Below, one piece after another: positions 1 to 8,858 of a stretch of 57,665 nt of DNA (the first letter of the stretch is position 1; each line of letters opens with the position of its first letter). The DNA comes from Euperipatoides rowelli (lineage: Eukaryota; Onychophora; Udeonychophora; Euonychophora; Peripatopsidae): assembly GCA_003024985.2 (NCBI GenBank), contig PXIH01S0000678.1. One strand, written 5' to 3'. Made by a program: the position numbers and the translations under genes. The notes beneath the pieces are model-generated. The model was not told the DNA's origin. It made no database searches and was given only the letters and a program-made list of their open reading frames with translations.

Positions 1-90
1 CATAACAATGATAAAAATCATAACAATGATAAAAATCATAACAATGATAAAAATCATAACAATGATAAAAATCATAACAATGATAAAAAT
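1..90 (+). repeat. 18-bp tandem repeat array, five perfect copies, continues off the left edge
   Basis: The unit cataacaatgataaaaat repeats without a single mismatch at 1, 19, 37, 55 and 73, and decays from position 91. It is in frame with the partial coding region and encodes HNNDKN. Identity at silent positions points to recent slippage or expansion rather than old, selected protein repeats. Confidence 0.95.
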
Positions 91-222
91 CATAATGAAA
101 AAGATGGTATAAAATTATATAATACAATAGAAGACATAAAACTTTTAAATAGCTTAGAAACTGATTCTTTAATAGAACTAAAACCCATAGATTGGGATGA
201 GGAGTTAAATGTAGATGAATGA
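1..222 (+). CDS. 3' end of a hypothetical protein with Asn/Asp/Lys-rich hexapeptide repeats (partial)
   Basis: The frame is open from the first base and stops with TGA at 220-222, so only the last 73 residues are visible. The first 30 residues are five identical HNNDKN hexapeptides, followed by one degenerate copy and a unique acidic tail ending in DWDEELNVDE. The stop overlaps the start of the next gene by 8 bases, which implies co-transcription and probable translational coupling with the Lmp1-like gene. By position it would match B31 BB_0209, whose function is unknown to me. The repeats are very hydrophilic and carry no recognisable domain. The true start and number of repeats lie outside the window. 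Confidence 0.7.
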   Translation, partial: HNNDKNHNNDKNHNNDKNHNNDKNHNNDKNHNEKDGIKLYNTIEDIKLLNSLETDSLIELKPIDWDEELNVDE

Positions 223-2590
223 AAAACAAAAAAATATATCTATATTAATATTACTGATATGTCTACTCTTATCTTCATTTGGTGGAATTGGATATTATGT
301 ACATCAAAAAAGAGTTGATCAGAAAAATCAAGAGATAATGGTAAGTGAAATAAAAAACAGTATCATGGACAGAAATTACAAAAAAGCATATTCCATAGTT
401 AAAATGTTAAAAGAAAAATATTCCAATAATCAAGATATTAATCTACTTGAAAAGACTTTATCTCAGCTTGCAAACAATAATCCCTTTGAATCTAAAGAAG
501 AGCAAAGAGAGACAGCAAAGAAAATACTTAGTAAAATACAAGGTACAACAGATAAAGCTACAGAATCTAGAGAAATCCAAGATATAGACTTAACTTTCAA
601 TAACAGATACATCAAAGATAATATAAAAATGGAAAATTATAGTAATAGAGACGAAAATATTAAAATTGAAGATACCGAGATAGAAGATTTTATAAAAGAT
701 AAAACTCCTAAAAAATTAATTATAGAAAAAGAAAAAAATGTGAACAAATTAATGAAGAAAGATAAAGCTATAGATATTACTTCAAATGTAAATAATGATA
801 GCCTATCTACAAATGAAAGAGAAAGTCAAATTAATCAAAATGACTCTATTAATTTAAACAGAATAAAAGATAATTTAACTAAAAAAATAAATGAAAATTC
901 AAAGAAAACACCTATTAATGATCTACCCATAGTTACAAACAAACCTAAAACAGAAAATAATAATACTCAAAAAAATACAATAGTTGAAGTACCTAAGACA
1001 AAGCAAATTCCAACTGTAAAACTACCAATACTCAAAATAAATGATCTAAATACAAATAGCATTACTAATATAATTACAAGACCTTATAATTATAAGGTTA
1101 AAAAAGAACTTTATGAAATACTTGATAACATAAATACAGGTAAAACAAAGTTAGGAAAAAATAGACTTGATAATATGATTTCAAAAGGGTTAAGCAATAA
1201 ATTTAAACAGGTAAGCAAATTAATCGACAATGAAAATGAAAATGAAGCTGCTAACATGATCTTGAATCTAATAAAAAAAGATATTGAACCAAATTTAAAA
1301 CATACACCACCAATACAAGTGCCAGTTAATAATGCTGCTCTTAAAGCTCAACAAGATACTACTGCTAAAAAAGCTAATGACTTAAATTATTCCTCAAAAA
1401 AAGTAGAAACAATAAAAAGTTTGGAAGATTTTTTAAAAACAAACTCCACTGATTCTAATACTTTAAGATTATTAGCAAAAGCTTATGAGAAAAAGTCTGA
1501 TCTACAAAAAACAGAAAAAACATATATGGAACTTGTAAAACTTACTAATGATCCAAAAGATTATTATCAACTTGGAATTACTAGATTTAAATTAAAGAAA
1601 TATCAAACTTCATTAGAGGCCTTTAGCAAAACAACTGAATTGGATCCTTCAAATAAAAAAGCATACAATAACAAAGGAATAAACCTTATTGCTCTAAACA
1701 AAAATAATGAAGCAATAAATGAGTTTAATAATGCAATAAAAATAGATCCAAATTACGACACAGCTTATTATCAAAAAGGAGTAGCATATGAAAAAAATAA
1801 TGATAGTAAAAATGCATTTGAAAATTTTAAACAAGCCTTTGAGCTTAATCCTAAAGGCAATTATGCACTTAAAGCTGGAATTATGGCTAATGACCTAAAA
1901 GATTTCAACAATGCCGAAAAATATTTAACAAACTCAATTAGATCATACAAAGATGAAAATGACTTGCTTTTTTACAATCTAGGAATAGCAAAGCTTGAAA
2001 ATGATAAACTCTTAGAAGCTTTAGATTTTGCTCAGAAAGCAGTTAATATGAATCCTCAGTCCGAAGATTATTTATATTTACAAGCATCAATTTACTTAAA
2101 AAATAAAAACTATAATAAAGCAATAGAAATTTATAGTAATGTAATAAATAAGAACCCAGATAATATAACAGCTCATATTAATATTGCTAATGCATATGAT
2201 AACTTAGGAGACCTTACAAATGCTGCTAAGACATTAGAAAAAATTGTTTACAAAAATAATGCAATAGCTTTAAATAATCTAGGAATAATTTACAAAAAAC
2301 AGAAAGCTTACTCTCAAGCAATTAATATTTTAAACAAAGCAGTTGATTTAAATTATAATGAAGCAAGATACAGCTTAGGAATGACTTATTTTGAAATGAA
2401 AATTAATAAAGAGGCAACTAAAATTTTAAATGATTATGTAAAGTTAAATCCTAACAACCCTGATGCTCTTTACGCATTAGGAATAATTGAATTTAATGAT
2501 AATAAAAATGACACAGTTCTCACAAGTTTAATTGTTAAATATCCTAATTACTCAAAAGTAACAGAGATAAAAAGATTATTAAAAAAATAA
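215..2590 (+). CDS. lmp1: Lmp1-like membrane-anchored TPR protein
   Basis: The 791-residue product has one hydrophobic segment near residues 8-28, which can act as an uncleaved signal anchor. A long Lys/Asn/Glu-rich low-complexity region covers about residues 45-380, and at least ten tetratricopeptide repeats run from about 395 to the end (A-YNNKGINL, A-YYQKGVAYE and ALNNLGIIYKK blocks). Position just upstream of mutL and this architecture fit the borrelial surface-located membrane protein Lmp1 (BB_0210), which I recall as about 1,100 residues in B. burgdorferi with a repeat-rich middle region. The copy here is some 300 residues shorter and shows no long internal repeats. TPRs suggest a protein-protein scaffold. 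Surface exposure is known for the Lyme homologue only and is inferred here. The ATG overlaps the end of the preceding gene. Confidence 0.8.
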   Translation: MNEKQKNISILILLICLLLSSFGGIGYYVHQKRVDQKNQEIMVSEIKNSIMDRNYKKAYSIVKMLKEKYSNNQDINLLEKTLSQLANNNPFESKEEQRETAKKILSKIQGTTDKATESREIQDIDLTFNNRYIKDNIKMENYSNRDENIKIEDTEIEDFIKDKTPKKLIIEKEKNVNKLMKKDKAIDITSNVNNDSLSTNERESQINQNDSINLNRIKDNLTKKINENSKKTPINDLPIVTNKPKTENNNTQKNTIVEVPKTKQIPTVKLPILKINDLNTNSITNIITRPYNYKVKKELYEILDNINTGKTKLGKNRLDNMISKGLSNKFKQVSKLIDNENENEAANMILNLIKKDIEPNLKHTPPIQVPVNNAALKAQQDTTAKKANDLNYSSKKVETIKSLEDFLKTNSTDSNTLRLLAKAYEKKSDLQKTEKTYMELVKLTNDPKDYYQLGITRFKLKKYQTSLEAFSKTTELDPSNKKAYNNKGINLIALNKNNEAINEFNNAIKIDPNYDTAYYQKGVAYEKNNDSKNAFENFKQAFELNPKGNYALKAGIMANDLKDFNNAEKYLTNSIRSYKDENDLLFYNLGIAKLENDKLLEALDFAQKAVNMNPQSEDYLYLQASIYLKNKNYNKAIEIYSNVINKNPDNITAHINIANAYDNLGDLTNAAKTLEKIVYKNNAIALNNLGIIYKKQKAYSQAINILNKAVDLNYNEARYSLGMTYFEMKINKEATKILNDYVKLNPNNPDALYALGIIEFNDNKNDTVLTSLIVKYPNYSKVTEIKRLLKK

Positions 2591-2610
2591 AAAACACCTA
2601 GAATTAAGCT

Positions 2611-4455
2611 ATGAAAAAAATAAAATTTTTAAATGAAGCATTAATACAAAAAATAGCAGCTGGAGAAGTAATAGACAGACCAAGTTCTGTTTTAAGGGAA
2701 TTAATTGATAATGCCATAGATGCAAACTCAAGTAAAATTGAGGTATACCTTGAAGAAGGTGGACTAAAAAAGATAACAATATTAGATAATGGTGAAGGAA
2801 TTAGCGAAGAAGATTTACAAATCTGTTATAAGCCACATAGTACATCAAAAATCTATGAGGAAGAAGACCTTTTAAAAATTAACACTTTAGGATTCAGAGG
2901 AGAAGCATTATCAAGCATAGCTGTTTGTAGTAATCTTAGAATAACCAGTTCAACAAATAACTATGAAAGTTATCAAATTGAAGTAGAAAATGGTCAAGAA
3001 AAGTACATAAAAAAACAAGCTCCCATTGATGGAACAATAATAGAAGTATCGAATCTTTTTTATACATATCCAGCAAGGAAAAGATTTTTAAAAAATAGTG
3101 CTATTGAAGCTAGGATGTGTACAAAAGTTTTTGAAGAAAAAGCTGTAGCAACTCCTAATATTGAGTTTAAATTGTATTTAAAACAAGAACTCAGACAAGT
3201 TTATTTTAAAGAAGACTTAAAAGAAAGAGTTAACAATGTTTTTAAAAATATAATAGAGAACAATAAATATGGATATATAAAAAGAGAATATGAAAATGTA
3301 AAAATACAAATATTTATTGCTCCAATAATATATGCAAAGAAAGATAGAAGAAATATAAAAACTTTTGTAAATGGTCGGTCAATAGCAGATAAATCCTTAA
3401 CACAAGCTATTATACATGGACACAAAGAAGTACTAAATCCTGGTAACTTTCCTATATGTTATTTGTTTTTACAAATTAATCCTGAGTATATTGATTTTAA
3501 TATACACCCACAAAAAAAGGAAGTGAAATTTTATAATTTACCATTTCTGTTTAAACAAATCTCGAATACAATTCATGATTTCTTTGATTTTGAAAGCAAA
3601 AACATAAACGAAGATACACAAGAAGTAATAATAAGGCGACAAATAGTAGATGATAAATCTTTAAATAATAGTATTCTTGATAAAGAACACAATCCATATT
3701 TTGAAGATTATGAAATAACTAATCCCGAATATGGAAATCTGACCAAAAAAGAAAGTAATAAAATAACAAAATTAATAGAAAATAAAACAAAAATTCCTCT
3801 AAGTAGCAATATAGGAAAAACTTCAAGAAAAAATAAAAATCTTGAATTTTGGAAAACTTTTAACTTCTTAAAAGAGACCTTTACAGAAAAAGATAAAGAA
3901 GAAGTAGAACAAAATTTTAATTATATTGGTCAGATTTTTTCTAACTATCTAGTTATAGAGCAAGGCGATGAAATATATTTCATTGATCAACATGCATTAC
4001 ATGAGAGAATAATTTTTGATAGCCTAAGAAAATCTAAAAAGACAATACAAAAACTACTAACACCCTTAGAATTTAAAATAGAAGAACCCTATATTGAAAC
4101 AATTGCAGATAGTGAACTTGAAGAATATAAGAAAATGTCTATAAAAATTACAAAAATAAAATCAAAAACTTATCAAATTGAACAAATTCCTAGCATATGC
4201 AATAAATATGAAAATATAATTATAGATTTTATAACCTCAAGAGAAAGTAAATTACTAACTTCACTTGAAGTTGATCTTTACTCAAATATTGCATGTAGAA
4301 AAGCAATAAAAAAAGGTGAAACCTTAAGTACAGAATTAATCAAAGAACTAGTAAAAGAATTCTTCAAATTAGAATTAAAACATTGTCCACACGGTAGATC
4401 AATATATTTTAAACTAAACAAAGAAACTTTTGAAAAACAAGTGAACAGAAAATAA
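2611..4455 (+). CDS. mutL: DNA mismatch repair protein MutL
   Basis: The 614-residue protein has the GHKL ATPase motifs of MutL near the N-terminus: ELIDNAIDA (motif I), LDNGEGI (motif II) and TLGFRGEALSSI (motif III). The S5-fold transducer domain follows to about residue 330, then a low-complexity linker. The C-terminal dimerisation/endonuclease domain contains DQHALHERIIFD, ACRKAIKKGE and CPHGRS. The conserved DQHA(x)2E(x)4E nicking motif is present except that its last Glu is Asp. MutL couples mismatch recognition by MutS to strand incision; I see no MutH here, so MutL itself is the probable nickase. The ATG lies 20 bases after the Lmp1-like gene, with a weak Shine-Dalgarno. Confidence 0.97.
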   Translation: MKKIKFLNEALIQKIAAGEVIDRPSSVLRELIDNAIDANSSKIEVYLEEGGLKKITILDNGEGISEEDLQICYKPHSTSKIYEEEDLLKINTLGFRGEALSSIAVCSNLRITSSTNNYESYQIEVENGQEKYIKKQAPIDGTIIEVSNLFYTYPARKRFLKNSAIEARMCTKVFEEKAVATPNIEFKLYLKQELRQVYFKEDLKERVNNVFKNIIENNKYGYIKREYENVKIQIFIAPIIYAKKDRRNIKTFVNGRSIADKSLTQAIIHGHKEVLNPGNFPICYLFLQINPEYIDFNIHPQKKEVKFYNLPFLFKQISNTIHDFFDFESKNINEDTQEVIIRRQIVDDKSLNNSILDKEHNPYFEDYEITNPEYGNLTKKESNKITKLIENKTKIPLSSNIGKTSRKNKNLEFWKTFNFLKETFTEKDKEEVEQNFNYIGQIFSNYLVIEQGDEIYFIDQHALHERIIFDSLRKSKKTIQKLLTPLEFKIEEPYIETIADSELEEYKKMSIKITKIKSKTYQIEQIPSICNKYENIIIDFITSRESKLLTSLEVDLYSNIACRKAIKKGETLSTELIKELVKEFFKLELKHCPHGRSIYFKLNKETFEKQVNRK

Positions 4456-4470
4456 AAAAGGTTAGTTTTT

Positions 4471-5514
4471 ATGATAAATAAAATAAAAGAAACAATTGAA
4501 AAAAAAGAACTTGAGAGAAACAAAAACTTAATACAACTCGGAAAAACATTAAGATTTATAAATTTAATAGAAATAAAAAAACTTCAATCTTACACTAGTA
4601 TTAAAAATATAGAAAAAGACATCATTGAATTAGAGAAAAAAAAAGAAAAAGCAATGCTAAATACAAAAATCATTAAAAACCTAATTAAAAAAGTAAAAGA
4701 ATTAGAAAAAAAAAGAATAATAATCAAAATAAAATATGAATATGAACTTTTACAAGCTAGTAATGACATAATAAAAGAATATCCAAATAATATAACAACA
4801 CTTAAAGAATACGATTTAGATGTTAGCAATTTTAATATTACTAAATACAAAAATCAGACCAATAAAAGCCTTGATAGCATAAAGGGAAAAAGCATATTTA
4901 AAACTCTTATTCTAAGCACAAAAACCTTTATTTATAACATACAAAAAAATAGAGTAATTAAAAGTTTAGCTAAATTATTTGAAATAAAAGTAATAAAGAA
5001 AAAAGTATCAAACAAAGAAATTGAAAAAATAATTAAAGAAATTATATCTGATATAAAATTAAGCATTGATTTTATAGAAACAATCAAGACAAAACATGCA
5101 ATAGAGCTTGAAATAGAAAATTTAAAAGAAGAACTTAAAAAAGTCAGACAAAAAACACAAAAAGAAAAAATTAATAACATTAATACAATTTTAAATATTC
5201 AAAAATCAAACAAAGATAATACTCTCAAAGTAATTGCCAATGAGTTTATACAAATGCATACTGCTAATAAAAAAAATATAGGAATAAAAGTAGAAATCCA
5301 ATCATTAATAGAAGAAAATAGAAAAATAGAAATGGAAATAAACCAAGCCACAGTAAAATTACTAATAGAAGAGAAAAAGCAAAAAATAAAAAACATAAAT
5401 AATAAAATAAATATCATAGAAAAACAAAAAATGAAATCAGAAGAAGCCATTAATAAATTAAATGAAATAATAACAACTCTTCAAAAAGAAATAGGATTAC
5501 TTGACAATAAGTAA
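4471..5514 (+). CDS. Hypothetical coiled-coil protein
   Basis: The 347-residue product is about a quarter lysine with many Glu and Ile residues in heptad-like spacing, so it should be largely coiled coil. It has no signal peptide and no membrane segment. I recognise no family. It starts 15 bases after mutL with a fair ribosome site (aaaaggttag) and would be the last gene of the left + strand operon, ending just before the tRNA at 5544. It corresponds by order to B31 BB_0212, also uncharacterised to my knowledge. Assignment as a real gene rests on length, ribosome site and operon position. Confidence 0.8.
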   Translation: MINKIKETIEKKELERNKNLIQLGKTLRFINLIEIKKLQSYTSIKNIEKDIIELEKKKEKAMLNTKIIKNLIKKVKELEKKRIIIKIKYEYELLQASNDIIKEYPNNITTLKEYDLDVSNFNITKYKNQTNKSLDSIKGKSIFKTLILSTKTFIYNIQKNRVIKSLAKLFEIKVIKKKVSNKEIEKIIKEIISDIKLSIDFIETIKTKHAIELEIENLKEELKKVRQKTQKEKINNINTILNIQKSNKDNTLKVIANEFIQMHTANKKNIGIKVEIQSLIEENRKIEMEINQATVKLLIEEKKQKIKNINNKINIIEKQKMKSEEAINKLNEIITTLQKEIGLLDNK

Positions 5515-5543
5515 AAAAAATATATAATAAATCATTAGAGTTT

Positions 5544-5617
5544 GGGCCCATAGCTCAGTCGGTTAGAGCATCCGACTCATAATCGGGAGGTCCCTGGTTC
5601 AAGCCCTGGTGGGCCCA
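5544..5617 (+). tRNA. tRNA with CAT anticodon, probably tRNA-Ile2 (k2C) rather than elongator Met
   Basis: A full cloverleaf folds: the 7-bp acceptor GGGCCCA/TGGGCCC, a D arm GCTCAGTCGGTTAGAGC, an anticodon stem TCCGA/TCGGG around the loop CTCATAA, and a T arm CTGG-TTCAAGC-CCTGG. CCA is not encoded. CAT can be elongator Met or the minor Ile tRNA whose C34 is converted to lysidine by TilS. C4-G69 and C5-G68 in the acceptor stem, plus the GA-CTCATAA-TC arm, match the known TilS determinants and favour Ile2. There is no initiator signature (C1-A72 mismatch or GGG/CCC anticodon stem). Confidence 0.9.
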
Positions 5618-5645
5618 ATTTAGATAAATTATCTTTTATTACTAG

Positions 5646-6290
5646 TTAATTTACTAAAAAAAACATATTAGAACGCACATTAGAAAATTTAATATGTACA
5701 TAATTGTCTAAATGTTTATCTATATTTAAATCTTTTAAATCTGTGATCTCTTGCATGTTAGAGAAGGTTTTGCTTCCTTTTGTACATTGTAACAAGAAAA
5801 ATTTAAGGATTCCTTGTTCCTTGAGTTTATCAAGATTTTTATCTTTATAAATATTTTTAGATAAAAGATTAAGCTCATCTTGAGTGAATGAAGTTTGTAT
5901 TGAAATGTCCCTTTTATAAGTCCTAATGCCTATGTCTACAAGGCAGATTGTAGCCTTAAAAGAAGAAAAAGTATTTTTGAAGAAATCGAACTTTAAATCA
6001 TTTAAAAATAAAACATCTTGCTTATCTTGATAATTAATAAAAACATTTTGATCTTGTAAATCATTTTTACTAATAAAATCATTGTTATTCAAATCCTGAA
6101 TTATAATTCTAGTTATTTCTTTAGAATTAACTACCAAAATAGCAATGTCAAAAGTCATATTGTAGTTATTGATCTTGTCAAAGTAATAATTGATTTCATA
6201 ATCAATTTCTTTTAGCTGTGGAAAGTTTACTACGCATGAAAAGAAAAAAGTAGATAATAAGATTATCTTAGTTTTTAACTCTCTCAACAT
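5646..6290 (-). CDS. Predicted lipoprotein of unknown function
   Basis: The 214-residue protein begins with a basic n-region and hydrophobic core ending FFFSC, with Cys19 as the probable lipidated residue, in keeping with loose borrelial lipoboxes. The rest is a mixed alpha/beta sequence rich in Asn and Asp without a family I recognise. Its 5' end overlaps the 3' end of efp by 23 bases, so the two are probably co-transcribed and coupled. By order it matches B31 BB_0213. The start ATG has a purine-rich but very close ribosome site (agagag), leaving the exact start slightly uncertain. Confidence 0.8.
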   Translation of the reverse strand: MLRELKTKIILLSTFFFSCVVNFPQLKEIDYEINYYFDKINNYNMTFDIAILVVNSKEITRIIIQDLNNNDFISKNDLQDQNVFINYQDKQDVLFLNDLKFDFFKNTFSSFKATICLVDIGIRTYKRDISIQTSFTQDELNLLSKNIYKDKNLDKLKEQGILKFFLLQCTKGSKTFSNMQEITDLKDLNIDKHLDNYVHIKFSNVRSNMFFLVN

Positions 6291-6846
6291 ACTCTCTTGT
6301 GTCAGAATTAACTAAAATCTTATCATCTGTACTAATAAAGATAGGTGTTTTTATTATCAAACCTGTATCAAGAGTAACGTTTTTCATGACACTACCCACA
6401 GTATCTCCCTTCAAAGCTACATCAGCCTTAACTACGGTAAAAACAACCTTAGAAGGTATTTTAATATCAATAAATTTACTATCCCATTGAACTAAAGAAT
6501 ACACTTCTCCTTCTCTTAAGAATAAAAATTTATCTTCAATATTTGAAGAATCTTCTAAATGAACAGAAAACTGTTCATAAGTTTTTGTATTCATAAAAAT
6601 AAGATCAACTTTTTCTTTATATAAATACTGTGCTGGTAGATCGTACATATCAACTTCTTGAACAGTATCTGAACCTTTTAAAGTTTCCTTAATAACTGAC
6701 TTATTTTTCAAATTTTTAAGTTTCAGCCTTACAATAGAACCACATCGACCCATTTTAGAAAATTCACGATCCAAAACAATATATGGCAATCCCTTAAAAA
6801 GTATAAAAGAACCCTTATTAATGTCACCAGTCTTTAATATCCCCAC
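6268..6846 (-). CDS. efp: Translation elongation factor P with Arg at the modification site
   Basis: The 192-residue product has the three beta-barrel domains of EF-P, which binds between the P and E sites of the ribosome and relieves stalling at polyproline. The start is GTG, chosen because aaggag lies five bases upstream and the encoded MGILKTGDI aligns with the family N-terminus. In the domain I tip loop the motif EFSKMGRCGSIVRLKLKNL aligns with the E. coli segment carrying Lys34, and the residue here is Arg34. Lys34 families use EpmA/B lysylation; Arg families such as that of Pseudomonas use EarP rhamnosylation. No modification gene lies next to it. Confidence 0.95.
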   Translation of the reverse strand: MGILKTGDINKGSFILFKGLPYIVLDREFSKMGRCGSIVRLKLKNLKNKSVIKETLKGSDTVQEVDMYDLPAQYLYKEKVDLIFMNTKTYEQFSVHLEDSSNIEDKFLFLREGEVYSLVQWDSKFIDIKIPSKVVFTVVKADVALKGDTVGSVMKNVTLDTGLIIKTPIFISTDDKILVNSDTREYVERVKN

Positions 6847-6865
6847 TTATTCTCCTTTGATTTTT

Positions 6866-6946
6866 TTGTCATACTGTTATAAAATTCATACTATAATTTT
6901 ATAACAAAATTTTTATATTTACTATTAGGACATATTTTTATATAAT
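6866..6946 (+). promoter_or_regulatory. Divergent efp / pstS promoter region with candidate -10 for pst
   Basis: The gap between the GTG of efp and pstS is AT-rich and must hold promoters for both directions. A perfect TATAAT sits at 6941-6946 and another at 6892-6897. Neither has a good TTGACA at 16-18 bases. If the 6941 box is used, transcription begins near 6953, which would exclude the ATG at 6951 as the pstS start. No Pho-box-like direct repeats are seen. Confidence 0.35.
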
Positions 6947-6980
6947 AAGCATGTATAAAACTTATGGAGAAAAAATTCAA

Positions 6981-7829
6981 GTGCAAAGAAAAAAAATGAT
7001 TTTTAATTTATTTATTTGTATAGTGTTCACCTTAGCACTATGCTCATGTGGAAAGAAAAATAGCGATGAAATAATATCAATAGGAGGTTCCACAACTGCT
7101 ACATCAATAATGGATGAAATTATATCTAGTTACAAAAAAATAAAACCTAATATGAAAATAACTTACGACGCACAAGGCAGTAGTGTTGGAATAAATGGAA
7201 TATTTGATGGAATTTATAAAATAGCACTTTCTTCAAGAGTCTTGAGCGAAGAAGAAAGTGCAAAAGGCGCTAAAGCAATAGAATTTGCTCATGATACTTT
7301 AATATTTCTAGTTAGTAAAGATGTTAATATTACAAACCTAACTGAAGAGGATCTTGGAAAAATCTTAAACGGAACTATTACAAACTGGAAAAAATTAGGT
7401 GGAATTGATTCAAAAATTAATTTTATTAATAGAGATTCTTCCTCAGGAACTTATGTTGCTATAAAAAAACTCATTCTTGAAAAAATATTTATAAAATCTG
7501 TAATGAATGAATACAAAAAAGATGGGATAATAGTAAAATCTAACGGAGAAACTATTGAAAAACTTAGTTTGACTCAATCATCAATAGGGTACATAGGTAT
7601 GGGTTATATAAAAAATGCACTTGAAAAAGAGTTAGTTCCAATATCAATCAACGGAGTTTATCCAACTAAAGAAAATATTTTAAAAGAAAAATATAAGATC
7701 AAGCGACCTTTATTATTAGTAACTCACAAAACATACAAGAATAAAAACGTAAAGGACTTGATTAATTATATTATGAATGAAGAAGGGCAAGCTATTATAG
7801 AAGAACAAGGTTTTATAGCAATAAGATAA
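6981..7829 (+). CDS. pstS: Phosphate ABC transporter substrate-binding lipoprotein PstS
   Basis: The protein captures phosphate in the periplasm for the PstCAB transporter encoded downstream. Phosphate-contact loops are visible: GGSTTATSIMDEI, DAQGSSVGING and NRDSSSGTYVAIKK. I prefer the GTG at 6981 (282 residues), which has GGAG 11 bases upstream and gives a basic MQRKK n-region, then a hydrophobic core and lipobox LCSC with Cys23. An ATG at 6951 lies too close to a TATAAT and has no ribosome site; ATG 6996 would leave the signal peptide without positive charge. A 121-base gap with no terminator I can see separates it from pstC. Confidence 0.93.
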   Translation: MQRKKMIFNLFICIVFTLALCSCGKKNSDEIISIGGSTTATSIMDEIISSYKKIKPNMKITYDAQGSSVGINGIFDGIYKIALSSRVLSEEESAKGAKAIEFAHDTLIFLVSKDVNITNLTEEDLGKILNGTITNWKKLGGIDSKINFINRDSSSGTYVAIKKLILEKIFIKSVMNEYKKDGIIVKSNGETIEKLSLTQSSIGYIGMGYIKNALEKELVPISINGVYPTKENILKEKYKIKRPLLLVTHKTYKNKNVKDLINYIMNEEGQAIIEEQGFIAIR

Positions 7830-7950
7830 AAACTTTAAGATTAAGCTTCAGAGTAAAAGTAAAATAAAGTGCAAATACCAAGCTCATTTACAACATACAA
7901 CAATAACAATCTCGTTTTATTAATAAGTGTAGGTATATTTTAAAGCAGAT

Positions 7951-8847
7951 ATGTTAAGTCTAAATACAAGAAGAGCTATTAAGAGTAAAGCTTTTGTTTT
8001 TTTTATTTCTCTATCAGCAATTATTAGTTCTCTATCTATATTATTTCTTATTTCATTTATATTTAAAAATGGCATTAATCCTTTTGTAAATCATTCTATT
8101 AAGATTAGCAATTTCTTATTTAGTACAGTATGGGATCCTACAAGTAACAACAATAAGTCATATGGAATATTAACATTTATAATGAATTCTATTTTTACAA
8201 CTATATTTTCAATATTGATTGCTCTACCCATTGGATTAGGTTTTGCAATATATTTATTTGAAAGAACAAAGAATTTTTATCAACAATTCTTACAAGTTAT
8301 AGTAGAACTACTAGCTGGAATTCCAAGTGTAGTGTATGGTTTTTTTGGAAGTATATATATTTCTAAACTAGTAAAAATAACATTTCCAAGACAAGATAAT
8401 TTAGGATACAATTTAATAAGTGCTACACTGGTATTAAGTATTATGATAATACCAACCATAATTAGCGTCTCTTACACTTCTTTAAAAGCAATTCCTAAGT
8501 CATATAAATTCGCTTCTTTAGCTCTTGCTGCTACAGATTGGCAAACGCTGTATAAAATAACAATACCCGCAGCAAAAAATGGAATTATGGCAGGAGTAAT
8601 ACTTGCCATTGGAAGAGCAATTGGAGAAACTATTGCTGTACTCATGGTTGGAGGTGGTTCTGCTTTATTTACAAATAATATATTTGTACCTGCTAGAACT
8701 CTAACTGTGAATATAGCAATGGACATGCAATATTCAACAGGAATACATAGAAAAGCTTTGTTTTCAACAGCATTAGTTCTATTATTATTTGTATTACTTA
8801 TAACTTTATTAAAACAGTTAATAACATCATCTTCCAAAAGGATATAA
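7951..8847 (+). CDS. pstC: Phosphate ABC transporter permease PstC
   Basis: The 298-residue protein has about six membrane helices and the permease signature [20 protein letters not shown], followed by GRAIGETIAVLMVGGG, which contacts the ATPase PstB. It forms the membrane channel with PstA. Length is normal for PstC. The ribosome site is poor (taaagcagat ahead of ATG), so translation may depend on the upstream cistron. It is followed after 11 bases by pstA. Confidence 0.95.
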   Translation: MLSLNTRRAIKSKAFVFFISLSAIISSLSILFLISFIFKNGINPFVNHSIKISNFLFSTVWDPTSNNNKSYGILTFIMNSIFTTIFSILIALPIGLGFAIYLFERTKNFYQQFLQVIVELLAGIPSVVYGFFGSIYISKLVKITFPRQDNLGYNLISATLVLSIMIIPTIISVSYTSLKAIPKSYKFASLALAATDWQTLYKITIPAAKNGIMAGVILAIGRAIGETIAVLMVGGGSALFTNNIFVPARTLTVNIAMDMQYSTGIHRKALFSTALVLLLFVLLITLLKQLITSSSKRI

Positions 8848-8858
8848 AGATAAAATAA

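Noticed and set aside
1-90. CRISPR array
   Set aside because: The repeats are contiguous without spacers and are in frame in a coding region.
6951-6980. pstS start at the ATG of 6951
   Set aside because: It has no ribosome site and lies five bases after a TATAAT, too near to be transcribed from it; GTG 6981 gives a normal lipoprotein signal.
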